The notes: generated from the letters alone by a model not told the origin. Shown: positions 1-9,282, counted from the stretch's first letter. The stretch: 49,004 bases of DNA from Pseudomonas sp. LS-2 (GCF_003605735.1 NZ_QXTJ01000033.1:283094-332097); one strand, 5' to 3'. Numbers and translations: made by a program.

Positions 1-123
1 GATGTGTCGGACCGCGTGGCGTTCTTTCGTAACGGCCTGGTGCATGAGATCGGCACGCCGGACCAGGTCATCGGCAACCCGCAGCGACCCGAGACCGCGG
101 ACTTTTTGCGCTCGATTAATTAA
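1..123 (+). CDS. ABC transporter ATP-binding protein, C-terminal end (partial)
   Basis: The first 40 codons are open and end in TAA. The protein reads DVSDRVAFFRNGLVHEIGTP and ends in FLRSIN. The stretch with a hydrophobic strand, then G-x-(I/V)-x-E-x-G-x-P, is the usual end of a polar amino acid ABC transporter ATPase (HisP/GlnQ type), just after the H-loop. The Walker motifs lie outside the window. Lying directly upstream of hydroxyproline-type genes on the same strand, it may energise uptake of hydroxyproline or a related imino acid; that link is inference from position only. Confidence 0.75.
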   Translation, partial: DVSDRVAFFRNGLVHEIGTPDQVIGNPQRPETADFLRSIN

Positions 124-268
124 GTCCCTGTAGCAGCACGGCTTGCCGGCGGCAGCGCCCAGAAGATCGCTACAGGGAATCGGTTCAACGCCTCTGTAGC
201 AGCACGGCTTGCCGGCGGTGACGTCCGCAAGATCGCTACCGCCGGCAAGCCGGACTGCTACAGGTTCA
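124..268. repeat. REP elements, class A (single plus inverted pair)
   Basis: Two palindromic units with the core GTAGCAGCACGGCTTGCCGG follow the ABC ATPase. The second (about 194-268) is an inverted pair closing with CCGGCAAGCCGGACTGCTAC, and can fold into one long hairpin. The same class recurs at 3386-3465, 36160-36186, 43748-43820 and 48158-48233. It probably acts as a transcript end or mRNA-stabilising hairpin between the transporter and the epimerase gene. Confidence 0.8.
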
Positions 269-298
269 GTTCCACACTTAACAGGAGGGCCTTGCGTC

Positions 299-1336
299 AT
301 GCGCTCATCGAAAGTGATTCATGTAGTCAGTTGCCACGCCGAGGGTGAAGTCGGCGATGTGATCGTCGGCGGCGTCGCGCCGCCACCGGGCGACACGATC
401 TGGGAGCAGTCGCGCTGGATCGAGAAGGACAACGTGCTGCGTAACTTCATGCTCAACGAGCCGCGCGGCGGGGTGTTCCGCCACGTCAATCTGCTGGTGC
501 CGCCGAAGAACCCGAAAGCGCAGATGGGCTGGATCATCATGGAACCGGCGGACGTGCCGCCGATGTCCGGCTCCAACTCGCTGTGCGTGGCGACCGTCTT
601 GCTGGACAGCGGAATCCTGCCGATGACCGAGCCGCAAACCCGACTGGTGCTCGAAGCGCCGGGCGGCCTGATCGAAGCCATCGCGCAATGCCGCGACGGC
701 AAGGTGCAGAGCGTCGAGGTGCACAACCACCCCTCCTTCGCCGATCAACTGGACGTGTGGATCGAAGTGCCGGGGCTGGGTTCGATTCAGGTGGACACCG
801 CGTACGGTGGCGACAGTTTTGCCATGGTCGACTCAGTGAAACTGGGTTTCTCGCTCACCGCCGACGAGGCCAAGGACCTGGTGGAAACCGGCCTGAAGAT
901 CACCCAGGCCGCCAACGAACAACTGGGTTTTACCCACCCGTTGAACAAAGACTGGAACCACATTTCGTTTTGCCAGATCGCAGCCCCCGTCAATTACGAC
1001 GGCGGCGTGGCGAATGCAGCCAACGCGGTGGTCATCCGCCCCGGCAAGATCGACCGCTCGCCGTGCGGCACCGGTTGCTCGGCGCGCCTGGCGGTACTGC
1101 ATGCAAAAGGTCAGTTGAAGGTGGGCGAGCGGTTCATCGGACGCTCGATCATTGGCTCGGAGTTTCACTGCAAGATCCAGAGCGAAACCGAAGTGGCCGG
1201 TCGGCCTGCCATCGTGCCGAGCCTCTCCGGGCGGGCGTGGATCACCGGGACACACCAGCACATGCTCGACCCCAGCGACCCGTGGCCGGAAGGCTACAAG
1301 TTGACGGATACCTGGCCGATTGGGTTGAAGCTTTAA
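299..1336 (+). CDS. Proline racemase superfamily enzyme (hydroxyproline 2-epimerase or dehydratase), Ser/Cys type
   Basis: This 345-residue protein belongs to the proline racemase superfamily, whose members racemise or epimerise proline and hydroxyproline or dehydrate 3-hydroxyproline with two facing active-site residues. The second catalytic Cys is clear in SPCGTGC (about 254-260, Cys256). The first position, normally Cys, is Ser90 in PMSGSNS. From family knowledge, Ser/Cys members act as 4-hydroxyproline epimerases, cis-3-hydroxyproline dehydratases, or both. The start at 299 is chosen because AGGAGGG lies 9 bases upstream; an earlier in-frame ATG at 209 lies inside a REP element. The next gene is a DHDPS-family deaminase, as expected for the trans-4-hydroxy-L-proline pathway (epimerase, D-hydroxyproline oxidase, deaminase, semialdehyde dehydrogenase). 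The oxidase and dehydrogenase are not in the window. Confidence 0.85.
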   Translation: MRSSKVIHVVSCHAEGEVGDVIVGGVAPPPGDTIWEQSRWIEKDNVLRNFMLNEPRGGVFRHVNLLVPPKNPKAQMGWIIMEPADVPPMSGSNSLCVATVLLDSGILPMTEPQTRLVLEAPGGLIEAIAQCRDGKVQSVEVHNHPSFADQLDVWIEVPGLGSIQVDTAYGGDSFAMVDSVKLGFSLTADEAKDLVETGLKITQAANEQLGFTHPLNKDWNHISFCQIAAPVNYDGGVANAANAVVIRPGKIDRSPCGTGCSARLAVLHAKGQLKVGERFIGRSIIGSEFHCKIQSETEVAGRPAIVPSLSGRAWITGTHQHMLDPSDPWPEGYKLTDTWPIGLKL

Positions 1337-1431
1337 CGCTCGATTCGCCCGACTGCATTATTGATTTACCGGGCGTTTTACGTCCAAAACAGAACGTATA
1401 CGAAATACCTTCCATACATAAGGAGTCACTC

Positions 1432-2349
1432 ATGAGCCAGTCCGTATCCTGGAGCGGTGTTTTCCCTGCCGTTACCACGCAATTCAACGAAGATTTCTCT
1501 CTCAACCTTGAGGCTACCCATAAGGTCATTTCCAATCTGGTGCGCGATGGCGTATCCGGTCTGGTGATCTGCGGCACTGTAGGTGAAAACACGTCGCTGA
1601 GCGTGGCCGAGAAAATCAGTCTGGTGGAAGTTGCCAAGGACGCCTCGGCCGGGCGCGTCCCTGTCATTTCAGGGATTGCCGAATTCACCAGCGCCAACGC
1701 CAGCGCGGTGGCAAAGGACGTGCAAAAGGCCGGCGCTGACGGGATCATGCTGATGCCCGCGCTGGTTTACTCGTCCAAACCCTTCGAGACCGCCGCGCAC
1801 TTTCGCACGGTCGCTGCCGCCACCGATCTGCCGATGATGGTTTACAACAACCCCCCTATCTACAAGAACGACGTGACCCCGGACATCCTGATTTCCCTGG
1901 CGGATTGCGACAACATCGTCTGCTTCAAGGACTCCTCGGGGAACACCAACCGCTTCATCGACGTGCGCAACGAAGTGGGCGACCGTTTCGTGTTGTTCGC
2001 AGGACTCGATGACGTGTTGGTGGAAAGCGTGGCCGTGGGCGCGGTGGGCTGGGTGTCGGGGATGTCCAACGCTTTCCCGAAAGAGGGCGAAACCCTGTTC
2101 CGCCTGGCCAAGGCCGGACGTTTCGCGGAAGCGATGGCGCTTTATGAGTGGTTCATGCCGCTGCTGCACCTGGATGCGCGTCCGGATCTGGTGCAGTGCA
2201 TCAAGCTGTGCGAAGCGATCATGGAACGCGGCAGCGCCCTGACCCGCCCACCGCGTCTGGCGCTGCCGGACAGTGACCGGGAATATGTCGAGGGGCTGAT
2301 GAAGACGGCGCTGGCGAACAAGCCGGTGTTGCCGGATGTGGGGCTTTAA
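1432..2349 (+). CDS. DHDPS/NAL-family aldolase-type enzyme, probable 1-pyrroline-4-hydroxy-2-carboxylate deaminase
   Basis: This 305-residue TIM-barrel protein is a member of the dihydrodipicolinate synthase family. Visible signatures are the oxyanion loop GTVGENTSL (about 48-56), the proton-relay Tyr138 in VYNNPP, and the Schiff-base Lys166 in CFKDSSG. It is not the housekeeping DapA: the loop has GTVGEN, and the gene sits 95 bases behind a hydroxyproline-type epimerase. In that setting DHDPS homologues deaminate 1-pyrroline-4-hydroxy-2-carboxylate to 2-oxoglutarate semialdehyde. The start is supported by AAGGAG 8-9 bases before ATG. A longer reading frame running back into the epimerase gene is a shadow. 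The specific substrate is inferred from context. Confidence 0.8.
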   Translation: MSQSVSWSGVFPAVTTQFNEDFSLNLEATHKVISNLVRDGVSGLVICGTVGENTSLSVAEKISLVEVAKDASAGRVPVISGIAEFTSANASAVAKDVQKAGADGIMLMPALVYSSKPFETAAHFRTVAAATDLPMMVYNNPPIYKNDVTPDILISLADCDNIVCFKDSSGNTNRFIDVRNEVGDRFVLFAGLDDVLVESVAVGAVGWVSGMSNAFPKEGETLFRLAKAGRFAEAMALYEWFMPLLHLDARPDLVQCIKLCEAIMERGSALTRPPRLALPDSDREYVEGLMKTALANKPVLPDVGL

Positions 2350-2367
2350 CGAACCGAGTGGTTCCTT

Positions 2368-2457
2368 TGTAGGAGCGCGCTTGCCCGCGATAGCGTTGTG
2401 TCAGTGCCTGCATGTGTGTCTGCAAGCATGCAATCGCGGGCAAGCGCGCTCCTACAG
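2368..2457. repeat. REP inverted pair, class B
   Basis: TGTAGGAGCGCGCTTGCCCG at the left and its inverse, GGGCAAGCGCGCTCCTACA, at the right are separated by about 50 bases. The pair lies between the convergent deaminase and ttcA genes. The same class is found at 4364-4450, 12649-12739, 13537-13624 and as a half unit at 20564-20590. Confidence 0.85.
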
Positions 2458-2471
2458 AATCCGTGCAGGGC

Positions 2472-3296
2472 TTAAATATTCACCACATTCACGAACCGCG
2501 ACGCCGCGGTTTCGTCGATTTTCAGGCTGGTGAAATCGAACAGGTTGCGGTCCGCCAGTTGCGACGGCACGACATTCTGCAGGCTGCGGAAAATCATCTC
2601 GGAGCGGCCGGGCGTCTTGCGATCCCACTCCTGGAGCATGTCCTTGACCACCTGACGCTGCAGGTTTTCCTGCGAGCCGCACAGGTTGCACGGAATGATC
2701 GGGAATTGCTTCATGTCCGAATAGGCCTGAATGTCCTTCTCGGCGCAGTACGCCAGCGGGCGAATCACCACGTTGCGACCATCGTCGGCACGCAGCTTGG
2801 GCGGCATGGCCTTGATGGTGCCGTTGAAGAACATGTTCAGGAAAAAGGTTTCGACGATGTCGTCCCGGTGGTGACCGAGGGCCATCTTGGTTGCGCCGAT
2901 CTCGTCGGCGAAGGTGTACAGCGTGCCGCGACGCAGGCGTGAACACAGCGAGCAGGTGGTCTTGCCTTCCGGGATCAACTCCTTGACCACCGAGTAGGTG
3001 TCCTTCTCGACGATGTGATATTCGACGCCCAGCTCTTTCAGATACGCCGGCAACACGTGCTCGGGGAAACCCGGTTGCTTCTGATCCATGTTCACCGCAA
3101 CGATCTCGAATTTGATCGGCGCGACCTTCTGCAGGTGGATCAGCACGTCGAGCATTGTGTAGCTGTCCTTGCCGCCGGACAGGCAGACCATGACCTTGTC
3201 GCCCTCTTCAATCATGTTGAAATCGGCCACTGCTTCGCCCGCAAGCCGACGCAGACGCTTTTGCAGTTTGTTCTGATTGACTGAAAGGGTGCCCAT
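2472..3296 (-). CDS. ttcA: tRNA 2-thiocytidine(32) synthetase TtcA
   Basis: TtcA thiolates cytidine 32 of certain tRNAs, using ATP to activate the base and a 4Fe-4S cluster to handle sulfur. The 274-residue protein has the PP-loop SGGKDS (about 40-45) near the N-terminus. Two Cys-x-x-Cys pairs, CSLC (in [12 protein letters not shown]) and CNLC (in IIPCNLCGS), are those that hold the cluster in TtcA. Between them are GHHRDD and the FLNMFFNG stretch typical of the family. The start [10 protein letters not shown] is the usual Pseudomonas one, so the longer open frame upstream is not used. Length fits the family. Confidence 0.95.
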   Translation of the reverse strand: MGTLSVNQNKLQKRLRRLAGEAVADFNMIEEGDKVMVCLSGGKDSYTMLDVLIHLQKVAPIKFEIVAVNMDQKQPGFPEHVLPAYLKELGVEYHIVEKDTYSVVKELIPEGKTTCSLCSRLRRGTLYTFADEIGATKMALGHHRDDIVETFFLNMFFNGTIKAMPPKLRADDGRNVVIRPLAYCAEKDIQAYSDMKQFPIIPCNLCGSQENLQRQVVKDMLQEWDRKTPGRSEMIFRSLQNVVPSQLADRNLFDFTSLKIDETAASRFVNVVNI

Positions 3297-3385
3297 GGCG
3301 CTGATATCCGCTCGCTGTGACTCTGGAAAAGGTCGGCATTTTACGCATAAACGTTGAGGCTGGTAATGCCTCGCTGTCGCGAATA

Positions 3386-3465
3386 TGCAGCCCTGCAGCA
3401 GTCCGACTTGCCGGCGGTGGCACCGGTAAAATCGCGACCGTCGGCAAGCCGGACTGCTACGGACG
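3386..3465. repeat. REP inverted pair, class A, in a 425-bp gene-free stretch
   Basis: The pair reads GCAGTCCGACTTGCCGGCGG and, inverted, GTCGGCAAGCCGGACTGCTA. It sits in the 3297-3721 interval between divergent ttcA and the Yip1 gene. Nothing else in this interval was recognised; the promoters of both genes must lie in it. Confidence 0.8.
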
Positions 3466-3721
3466 GGGCAAGTGATACCTTTCTCGCATTCGGCGCAAAT
3501 CCTTCTGCCCTGCCGTTCATCTGCCCATATCCAGCTGCTGATCACCATAGGCTATTAACAGCCCCGGGATAGTCCCAATTACTCTAAAGCCCCCGATTTT
3601 AGCGGCCTCCAGCTTTCTATACTGGCAATGAGGTCGCAGCCATTCCCGCGTTGAGATTGTGGCCTTGCCCTGGCGGCATGTGGCCGGTCAGGTGCGACGG
3701 ACATCATCAGGAGTAAAGGGC

Positions 3722-4324
3722 ATGATCCATCACGTTTTGGGGCTGTTCACGCACCCCGATCAAGAATGGCAACAGATACGTGGCGAAAAAGAAGAAAGCA
3801 TCAGCCACATGTACCTCACCCACACACTCGTCCTGGCAGCGATCCCGGCGATTTCCGCCTACATCGGCACTACTCAGGTCGGCTGGGTCATCGGCAACCG
3901 CGCGCCGGTCATGCTGACCAGTGAAAGCGCGGTCTGGATGACCATCATGTCCTACATCGCCATGCTCGCCGGCGTCGGCGTCATGGGCGGTTTCATTCAC
4001 TGGATGGCCCGCACCTACGACGCCAGCCCGAGCCTGGCGCGCTGCGTGGCGTTTGCCACCTACACCGCGACGCCCTTGTTCCTTGGAGGGCTGGCGGCGC
4101 TGTACCCGCACATGTGGCTGGGGATGATGGTCGGTCTGGCGGCGGTCTGCTACACGGTTTACCTGCTGTATGTGGGCCTGCCGGTGTTCATGAACATCCA
4201 TCCGGATGAAGGCTTCATGTTTTCCAGCTCGGTGCTGGCGGTGGGTCTGGTGGTGCTGGTGGCGATCATGGCGTTCACCGTGGTGCTGTGGGGCATCGGG
4301 GTGGGGCCCGAGTATACGAATTGA
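3722..4324 (+). CDS. Yip1-family inner-membrane protein
   Basis: A 200-residue membrane protein opening with MIHHVLGLFTHPDQEWQQIR, a start typical of proteobacterial Yip1 domain proteins. About five hydrophobic segments follow (roughly 33-53, 68-90, 105-128, 132-153, 168-195). Bacterial members have no settled function. The start at 3722 is preceded by AGGAGTAAAGGGC; the open frame extends further upstream but without such a site. It is a single gene followed by a REP pair, and is co-oriented with sprT. Confidence 0.8.
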   Translation: MIHHVLGLFTHPDQEWQQIRGEKEESISHMYLTHTLVLAAIPAISAYIGTTQVGWVIGNRAPVMLTSESAVWMTIMSYIAMLAGVGVMGGFIHWMARTYDASPSLARCVAFATYTATPLFLGGLAALYPHMWLGMMVGLAAVCYTVYLLYVGLPVFMNIHPDEGFMFSSSVLAVGLVVLVAIMAFTVVLWGIGVGPEYTN

Positions 4325-4363
4325 GGCCTGTCGGTCATCGATCCACCGACCGTACGCAAAACC

Positions 4364-4450
4364 TGTAGGAGTGAGCTTGCTCGCGATTGCGGTGTGCCAG
4401 ACACAAAGGTTTTCTGACAGAACGCAATCGCGGACAAGCGCGCTCCTACA
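4364..4450. repeat. REP inverted pair, class B
   Basis: TGTAGGAGTGAGCTTGCTCG and its inverse ending CAAGCGCGCTCCTACA. The two arms differ slightly (GTGAGCTTGCTCGCG against GCGCTTGTCCGCG), a common variant. It lies between the Yip1 gene and sprT. Confidence 0.8.
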
Positions 4451-4545
4451 CGGCTCGGCGGTTGATTCACGACCATTCGGCAGCTTGAGTTTTCGGCAAG
4501 CACACGCTTTGCGGCATACTTGCATCCTCTGGAGACCGATGAAGC

Positions 4546-5040
4546 ATGCTCGAGCAACTCAATACCCGCGTCGAATCCTGTTACCAACAAGCCGAAGATT
4601 TCTTCAAACGCCCATTCAAACGCCCAGTCGTCATCCTCAAATTGCGGGGCCAGAAGGCCGGTGTCGCGCACCTGCATGAAAACCTCCTGCGCTTCAATCC
4701 GCAGCTGTACCGCGAAAACAGCGAAGATTTCCTGCGCCAGACCGTGGCTCATGAGGTGGCGCATCTGGTCGCCCATCAACTGTTCGGCGACACCATCCAA
4801 CCGCACGGTGAGGAATGGCAGCTGATCATGCGCGGCGTGTACGAACTGCCGCCCAACCGCTGCCACACCTACGAAATCCAGCGCCGCAGCGTCACGCGGT
4901 ATATCTACCGCTGCCCGTGCCCGGAAAGCGATTTTCCGTTCTCCGTGCAACGGCACAAGCTGGTGCGCAAAGGACGTCGGTATTTGTGCCGAAGTTGCCG
5001 CGAAATCCTGGTATTCAGCGGCGAAACCCGCGTCGAATGA
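4546..5040 (+). CDS. sprT: SprT-family zinc metalloprotease-like protein
   Basis: The 164-residue protein has the SprT zinc-binding helix HEVAH (69-73) followed by the third ligand region HGEEW (about 87-91). A C-terminal zinc ribbon is formed by CPC (around 123-125) and CRSC (about 149-152). This is the SprT/SprTN architecture, related to the Spartan protease that cuts DNA-protein crosslinks; bacterial SprT itself is little characterised. The start MLEQLNTRVE fits the family length. Its TGA ends at 5040 and the convergent gene ends at 5041, so the two transcripts meet without any spacer. Confidence 0.9.
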   Translation: MLEQLNTRVESCYQQAEDFFKRPFKRPVVILKLRGQKAGVAHLHENLLRFNPQLYRENSEDFLRQTVAHEVAHLVAHQLFGDTIQPHGEEWQLIMRGVYELPPNRCHTYEIQRRSVTRYIYRCPCPESDFPFSVQRHKLVRKGRRYLCRSCREILVFSGETRVE

Positions 5041-6225
5041 TCATGGCCCCAGTGCGCCGGCCTGACGCAGGGCCGCGATGTCCTGATCGCTGAATCCCGT
5101 CTCGCGCAATACCTGATCACTGTGTAACCCCGCCGCCACGCCAATGTGCCGGGGCGGCGGCAATCCCGCTGAGAACTTCACCGGGCAGGCCATCTGCGGC
5201 TGCAGGCTCCCGTCCTCTCTCGGCACCTGCGTCACCATGTGCCGGGCCCGGAGTTGCGGGTGGTCAACGGCTTCGGCAAAACTCAACACCGGTTCGACAC
5301 AGGCGTCGATCCCCGCGAACAGCGCTTCGAGCTCCTCAAAGCTGCGGCGTTCGAATTCGATCTCGAGCTCCTGCTTGAGCGCCATCTGATCGACCTGCGC
5401 CGGGGACAAGCCGCGCCTGGCCAGCTCGGGCCGCCCCAGCGCTTCGCACAACGCGCCCATGAACACAGGTTCAAGGCTGCCCACCGAGAACCAGCGTCCG
5501 TCGCGACTGCGGTAATAGTCATAGAAACTGCCGCCATTGAGCATCTGCCCCTCCGGCTGCGGCTCGACGCCGGCGGCCAGATACCCCGCCCCCGCCAGGG
5601 CATTCAGGCTGAACGCGCAATCGGTCATGCTGATGTCGACGTACTGACCCTGCCCTGTCTGATGGCGGGCGACGACAGCGGCCAGAAGCCCGATCACCCC
5701 ATGCAGCGAACCTCCGGCGACATCCGCCACCTGCACGCCCAGCGGCAGCGGCCCACTCTCCTTGCGCCCGGTATGGCTGGCGACACCGGCCAGCGCCAGG
5801 TAGTTGATGTCATGCCCGGCGCGCTCGCGATAAGGGCCAGTCTGGCCGTAGCCTGTGATCGCCACGTAGATCAGTCGCGGGTTGATGGCCTTGAGCGCCT
5901 CATAGCCGATGCCCAGTCGATCCATCACGCCGGGACGAAACTGCTCCAGGACGATGTCGTATTCGGCGACCAGGCGTTTGACCACATCGATCGCCTGTGG
6001 CTGCTTGAGGTCCAGCACCAAGCTGCGTTTGTTGCGATTGAGATAAGCGTGGCTGGCTGAAACGCCCTGATCATGGGGCGGGAGCACGCGCAGCAGGTCC
6101 AGCCGGGTGGGCGACTCGATGCGCAACACCGCAGCGCCCATGTCCGCCAACAGCAACGAAGCGAACGGCCCAGGCAACAGCGTCGAGAAATCGAGGACTT
6201 TGAGTGAGGACAGCGGACCTTGCAT
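5041..6225 (-). CDS. CaiB/BaiF family protein, alpha-methylacyl-CoA racemase-like
   Basis: A 394-residue class III CoA-transferase fold protein. It starts MQGPLSSLKVLDFSTLLPGP, the classic family opening. RAGHDINYLALAGV (His138) and VQVADVAGGS (Asp168) match the His/Asp pair that alpha-methylacyl-CoA racemases use to exchange the alpha proton of 2-methylacyl-CoA, rather than the CoA-transferase arrangement. A role in epimerising branched acyl-CoA before beta-oxidation is therefore likely; the true substrate cannot be read from sequence. The start at 6225 is chosen because homology begins there; the frame is open about 195 bases further upstream. No pathway genes adjoin it. Confidence 0.8.
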   Translation of the reverse strand: MQGPLSSLKVLDFSTLLPGPFASLLLADMGAAVLRIESPTRLDLLRVLPPHDQGVSASHAYLNRNKRSLVLDLKQPQAIDVVKRLVAEYDIVLEQFRPGVMDRLGIGYEALKAINPRLIYVAITGYGQTGPYRERAGHDINYLALAGVASHTGRKESGPLPLGVQVADVAGGSLHGVIGLLAAVVARHQTGQGQYVDISMTDCAFSLNALAGAGYLAAGVEPQPEGQMLNGGSFYDYYRSRDGRWFSVGSLEPVFMGALCEALGRPELARRGLSPAQVDQMALKQELEIEFERRSFEELEALFAGIDACVEPVLSFAEAVDHPQLRARHMVTQVPREDGSLQPQMACPVKFSAGLPPPRHIGVAAGLHSDQVLRETGFSDQDIAALRQAGALGP

Positions 6226-6345
6226 GTGAAACCTCCCTGATGAACGGCGAATGGGATCAGAGTAGGCAGCGGTGACGTGTGCGGCAATGACACAAAGCGC
6301 CATCCGCCTGGACTCCGCTTCGATTCTGCCCGGAGGGCGTGGGAG

Positions 6346-6487
6346 GCCGGCTTGCCGACGATCTGCCGGACACCGGCAGTAAATTCTGTATATACGGTGT
6401 ATCAGCCAGAGCCAGGTCATCGTGTTTTACTGCCGCTGCGCAGCAGATCACTGGCAAGCCAGGCTCCCACGCCCTCCGGGCAGACGC
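6346..6487. repeat. REP pair, class C
   Basis: Left arm GGAGGCCGGCTTGCCGACGA, right arm GGCAAGCCAGGCTCCCACGC. Related units occur at 16795-16920 and at the head of the tandem array at 37218. It lies between the 5' end of the AMACR-like gene and the 3' end of dctA. Confidence 0.7.
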
Positions 6488-6513
6488 AGACTCCGGCGTG
6501 CCGCCAGCCCAAC

Positions 6514-6549
6514 AAAAAGCCCGCCCAGGTTTCCCATGGGCGGGCTTTT
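6514..6549 (-). terminator. Rho-independent terminator of dctA
   Basis: AAAAGCCCGCCCA and TGGGCGGGCTTTT form a 13-bp perfect stem with a loop of about 9 bases, flanked by A and T runs on both sides. It sits 24 bases beyond the dctA stop and can terminate in either direction. Confidence 0.9.
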
Positions 6550-6572
6550 CAATTCAACGTGAAGTTAACAGA

Positions 6573-7907
6573 TCAGGAACGACCCACCGAAGCAGGGCCT
6601 TCGGCCACGCCCAGATCGTCTTCCGGACGGGTCTCTTCGATGGCACGGCCACCGGATGCCAGCTCGGCCTGCAGTTGCGGCTCGTCCAGCTCTTTGACCC
6701 ACTTGGCAACGACCAGAGTGGCGACAGCGTTACCGACCAGGTTGGTCAATGCGCGGGCTTCGGACATGAAGCGGTCGATACCCAGAATCAGCGCCAGACC
6801 GGCCACTGGCAGGTGACCTACGGCCGACAGCGTGGCCGCCAGTACGATGAAGCCCGAACCGGTCACGCCCGCAGCGCCTTTGGAGGACAGCAGCAACACC
6901 AGCAGCAGGGTGATCTGGTGGGTGATGTCCATGTGGGTGTTGGTCGCCTGAGCGATGAACACAGCGGCCATGGTCAGGTAGATCGAGGTGCCGTCCAGGT
7001 TGAACGAGTAACCGGTCGGGATCACCAGACCCACGACGGATTTTTTCGCGCCCAGGCGCTCCATCTTGATCAGCATGCGTGGCAGTGCCGATTCAGACGA
7101 GGAAGTACCCAGCACGATCAGCAGTTCTTCGCGGATGTACTTGATCAGCTTCAGGATGCTGAAACCGTGAGCACGAGCGATACCGCCCAGCACCACCAGC
7201 ACGAACAGCAGGCAGGTGATGTAGAAGCACAACATCAGCTGACCCAGTTGCACCAGCGAGCTCACGCCGTAAGCGCCGATGGTGAAGGCCATCGCGCCCA
7301 GCGCACCCAGTGGCGCCAGCTTCATGATCATGTTGATGATGTTGAACATGACGTGGGCGAAGCGATCAATGAAGTCCAGGATCGGCTTGCCGTAGGAGCC
7401 CAGGCGATGCAGGGCGAAACCGAAGATCACCGAGAACATCAGCACTTGCAGGATGTCGCCGTTGGCGAAGGCGCCGACGATGGTGTTCGGGATCACGTTC
7501 AGGATGAAGCCGACGATGCTCTGGTCTTTACCTGCGGTGACGTAGGCAGCGACCTTGGAGGCGTCGAGGGTCGAAACGTCGATGTTCATGCCGGCGCCCG
7601 GCTGAACCACGTTGACCACGATCAGGCCGATGATCAGCGAGATGGTGGAGACGATTTCGAAGTAGAGCAGCGCGTAGCCACCGGTCTTGCCCACCGATTT
7701 CATGCTCTGCATGCCAGCGATGCCGCTGACCACGGTGCAGAAGATGATGGGGGCGATGACCATTTTGATCAGTTTGATGAACCCGTCACCCAAGGGCTTG
7801 AGCGTAACGGCTGTTTCGGGGTACCAGTGACCGAGCGCGATACCGATGATGATTGCAACGATCACCTGGGCATACAGGGATTTGTAGATTGGCTGACGAG
7901 TCGTCAT
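6573..7907 (-). CDS. dctA: C4-dicarboxylate:proton/sodium symporter DctA
   Basis: DctA imports succinate, fumarate and malate across the inner membrane. The 444-residue protein opens [20 protein letters not shown] and carries the DAACS signatures: the serine-rich loop [10 protein letters not shown], the substrate-binding stretch [19 protein letters not shown], and [15 protein letters not shown] near the end. Length and motif order are standard. Its upstream region (7908-8180) has a near-perfect sigma-54 promoter and two matching palindromes, so control by a DctB/DctD-type two-component system with RpoN is expected. A strong terminator follows. Confidence 0.97.
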   Translation of the reverse strand: MTTRQPIYKSLYAQVIVAIIIGIALGHWYPETAVTLKPLGDGFIKLIKMVIAPIIFCTVVSGIAGMQSMKSVGKTGGYALLYFEIVSTISLIIGLIVVNVVQPGAGMNIDVSTLDASKVAAYVTAGKDQSIVGFILNVIPNTIVGAFANGDILQVLMFSVIFGFALHRLGSYGKPILDFIDRFAHVMFNIINMIMKLAPLGALGAMAFTIGAYGVSSLVQLGQLMLCFYITCLLFVLVVLGGIARAHGFSILKLIKYIREELLIVLGTSSSESALPRMLIKMERLGAKKSVVGLVIPTGYSFNLDGTSIYLTMAAVFIAQATNTHMDITHQITLLLVLLLSSKGAAGVTGSGFIVLAATLSAVGHLPVAGLALILGIDRFMSEARALTNLVGNAVATLVVAKWVKELDEPQLQAELASGGRAIEETRPEDDLGVAEGPASVGRS

Positions 7908-8033
7908 TGCAGTTTCCTCAAGAGCATCGCTTTGCATCATTCCTGATACCACGACGCCTAAAGTGCGAACCCTCCTGCTCGGAGGGATTTGTTTTTGTCG
8001 AGCTGCGCGCGGCAGACCTCTACGGCCTCTATC

Positions 8034-8048
8034 GCAAGCCCCGTGCCA
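8034..8048 (-). promoter_or_regulatory. Sigma-54 (RpoN) promoter for dctA
   Basis: On the minus strand the sequence reads TGGCAC, five bases, TTGC, an exact match to the -24/-12 consensus. It lies about 127 bases before the dctA start. A 10-bp inverted repeat, TTTTGTCGAG (7993-8002) and CTCGACAAAA (8051-8060), brackets it. Confidence 0.8.
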
Positions 8049-8125
8049 CTCTCGACAAAATCGCTGAAAGTCCCGTGCGGCATGGACTGCCTGGTTAACG
8101 GTCGACAAGAATGTCCGGGCGCGAT

Positions 8126-8180
8126 GGCGGATTTCCGCCCATTAACGGCAAATCAGCCCTCTCATTGGCGGGTATCCGCC
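8126..8180. promoter_or_regulatory. Two palindromic activator sites upstream of the dctA promoter
   Basis: GGCGGATTTCCGCC (8126-8139) and GGCGGGTATCCGCC (8167-8180) are copies of the same palindrome, 41 bp apart (about four helical turns). They lie roughly 80-130 bp upstream of the -24 element. GCGGATTTCCGC resembles what is known of DctD-type enhancer sites. Binding by DctD is inferred. Confidence 0.6.
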
Positions 8181-8267
8181 TTGTCGGGCGTTCCCGTCGC
8201 CGCCTACCATCAGCCCATGCCCGAGCCTCGAGCGGCCCATCGCTGCGAACGACAACAAGAGCCCGCC

Positions 8268-9266
8268 ATGCGCCATCGAACCATCGCCAGCCATTTTGCC
8301 CGCGCCGTCCTGCATGGCGCGCGTCGCTATGAACTCGATTGCCAGCCGATACTGGAACAGGTCGGCATTCGGCCGGAATTGCTGAACGAGCCGCGGGCGC
8401 GCATTGCCCCGGAGCAGTTCGCCCATCTGATCCAACTGGTGTGGCGGGCGCTGGACGACGAATACCTGGGTTTCGGGCTGGCGCCGAGCAAACGCGGCAC
8501 GTTCGCCATGATGTGCCACGCGCTGATTCACTGCCGCACGCTGGACAAGGCCTTGCAGCGGGGCTTCATGTTTTATGGGCTGTTTCCCGACTCGCCGCGC
8601 CTGAGCCTGGAGCGTGACGGCGAATGGGTGCGACTGTGTCTGGACGATTCGAGCCTGCGCGATCCCGAACATTTTCTGAGCGAATCGCTGCTGGTGATCT
8701 GGCATCGTCTGGCCAGTTGGCTGATCGGTCAGCGTATCCGGCTGGACAACGCGACCTTCGCCTACGCAAAGCCGGCCCACAGCGCCGAGTACGACCTGCT
8801 GTTCTACTGCCCGATCCAGTTTGAGACCGAGCAGACGGCGCTGACCTTTCATTCGCGTTATCTGGACCTGCCGCTGTTGCAGGATGAGCGCACCCTCAAG
8901 CGTTTCCTTGAACGCTCCCCTGCCGATCTTCTGGCCCGCCCGGACGACGGCGACAGCCTCAGCAGTCAGCTGCGGCGCCTGCTCAGTCGCGACTGCAACC
9001 AATGGCCGGACCTGGAAGCCGTCGCCGATCACCTGCACATCAGCCCCCAGACCCTGCGCCGACATCTACGGGACGAGGGCACGAGTTTTCAGGGGCTGAA
9101 AGATGAATTGCGGCGGGACATGGCGATTTATCACCTGGGCCAGGCTGATCTTTCGCTGCAGGAGATTGCCGAGCAACTGGGGTTTTCCGAGCCGTCGGCG
9201 TTTCATCGGGCGTTCAAGAAGTGGACCGGACTCACGCCGGGGGCGTATCGGGCGCAGGAGATTTAG
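8268..9266 (+). CDS. AraC-family transcriptional regulator (arabinose-binding-like N domain)
   Basis: A 332-residue regulator. The C-terminal AraC/XylS double helix-turn-helix is clear: first helix unit near WPDLEAVADHLHISPQTLRR, second in LSLQEIAEQLGFSEPSAFHR, then the typical FKKWTGLTPGAYR ending. The N-terminal 200 residues resemble the PF12625-type ligand domain (RGTFAMMCHALIHCRTLDKA). The start MRHRTIASHF was preferred to an in-frame ATG 51 bases upstream, as family alignments usually begin there. It is divergent from dctA, but the dctA control sites point to RpoN, so a regulatory link is not implied. Target unknown. Confidence 0.85.
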   Translation: MRHRTIASHFARAVLHGARRYELDCQPILEQVGIRPELLNEPRARIAPEQFAHLIQLVWRALDDEYLGFGLAPSKRGTFAMMCHALIHCRTLDKALQRGFMFYGLFPDSPRLSLERDGEWVRLCLDDSSLRDPEHFLSESLLVIWHRLASWLIGQRIRLDNATFAYAKPAHSAEYDLLFYCPIQFETEQTALTFHSRYLDLPLLQDERTLKRFLERSPADLLARPDDGDSLSSQLRRLLSRDCNQWPDLEAVADHLHISPQTLRRHLRDEGTSFQGLKDELRRDMAIYHLGQADLSLQEIAEQLGFSEPSAFHRAFKKWTGLTPGAYRAQEI

Positions 9267-9282
9267 GCTGGCTGAAACCACA

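Noticed and set aside
6339..7946. Long open frame opposite dctA (535 codons)
   Set aside because: Antisense shadow, low-complexity His/Gln/Asp, no start context.
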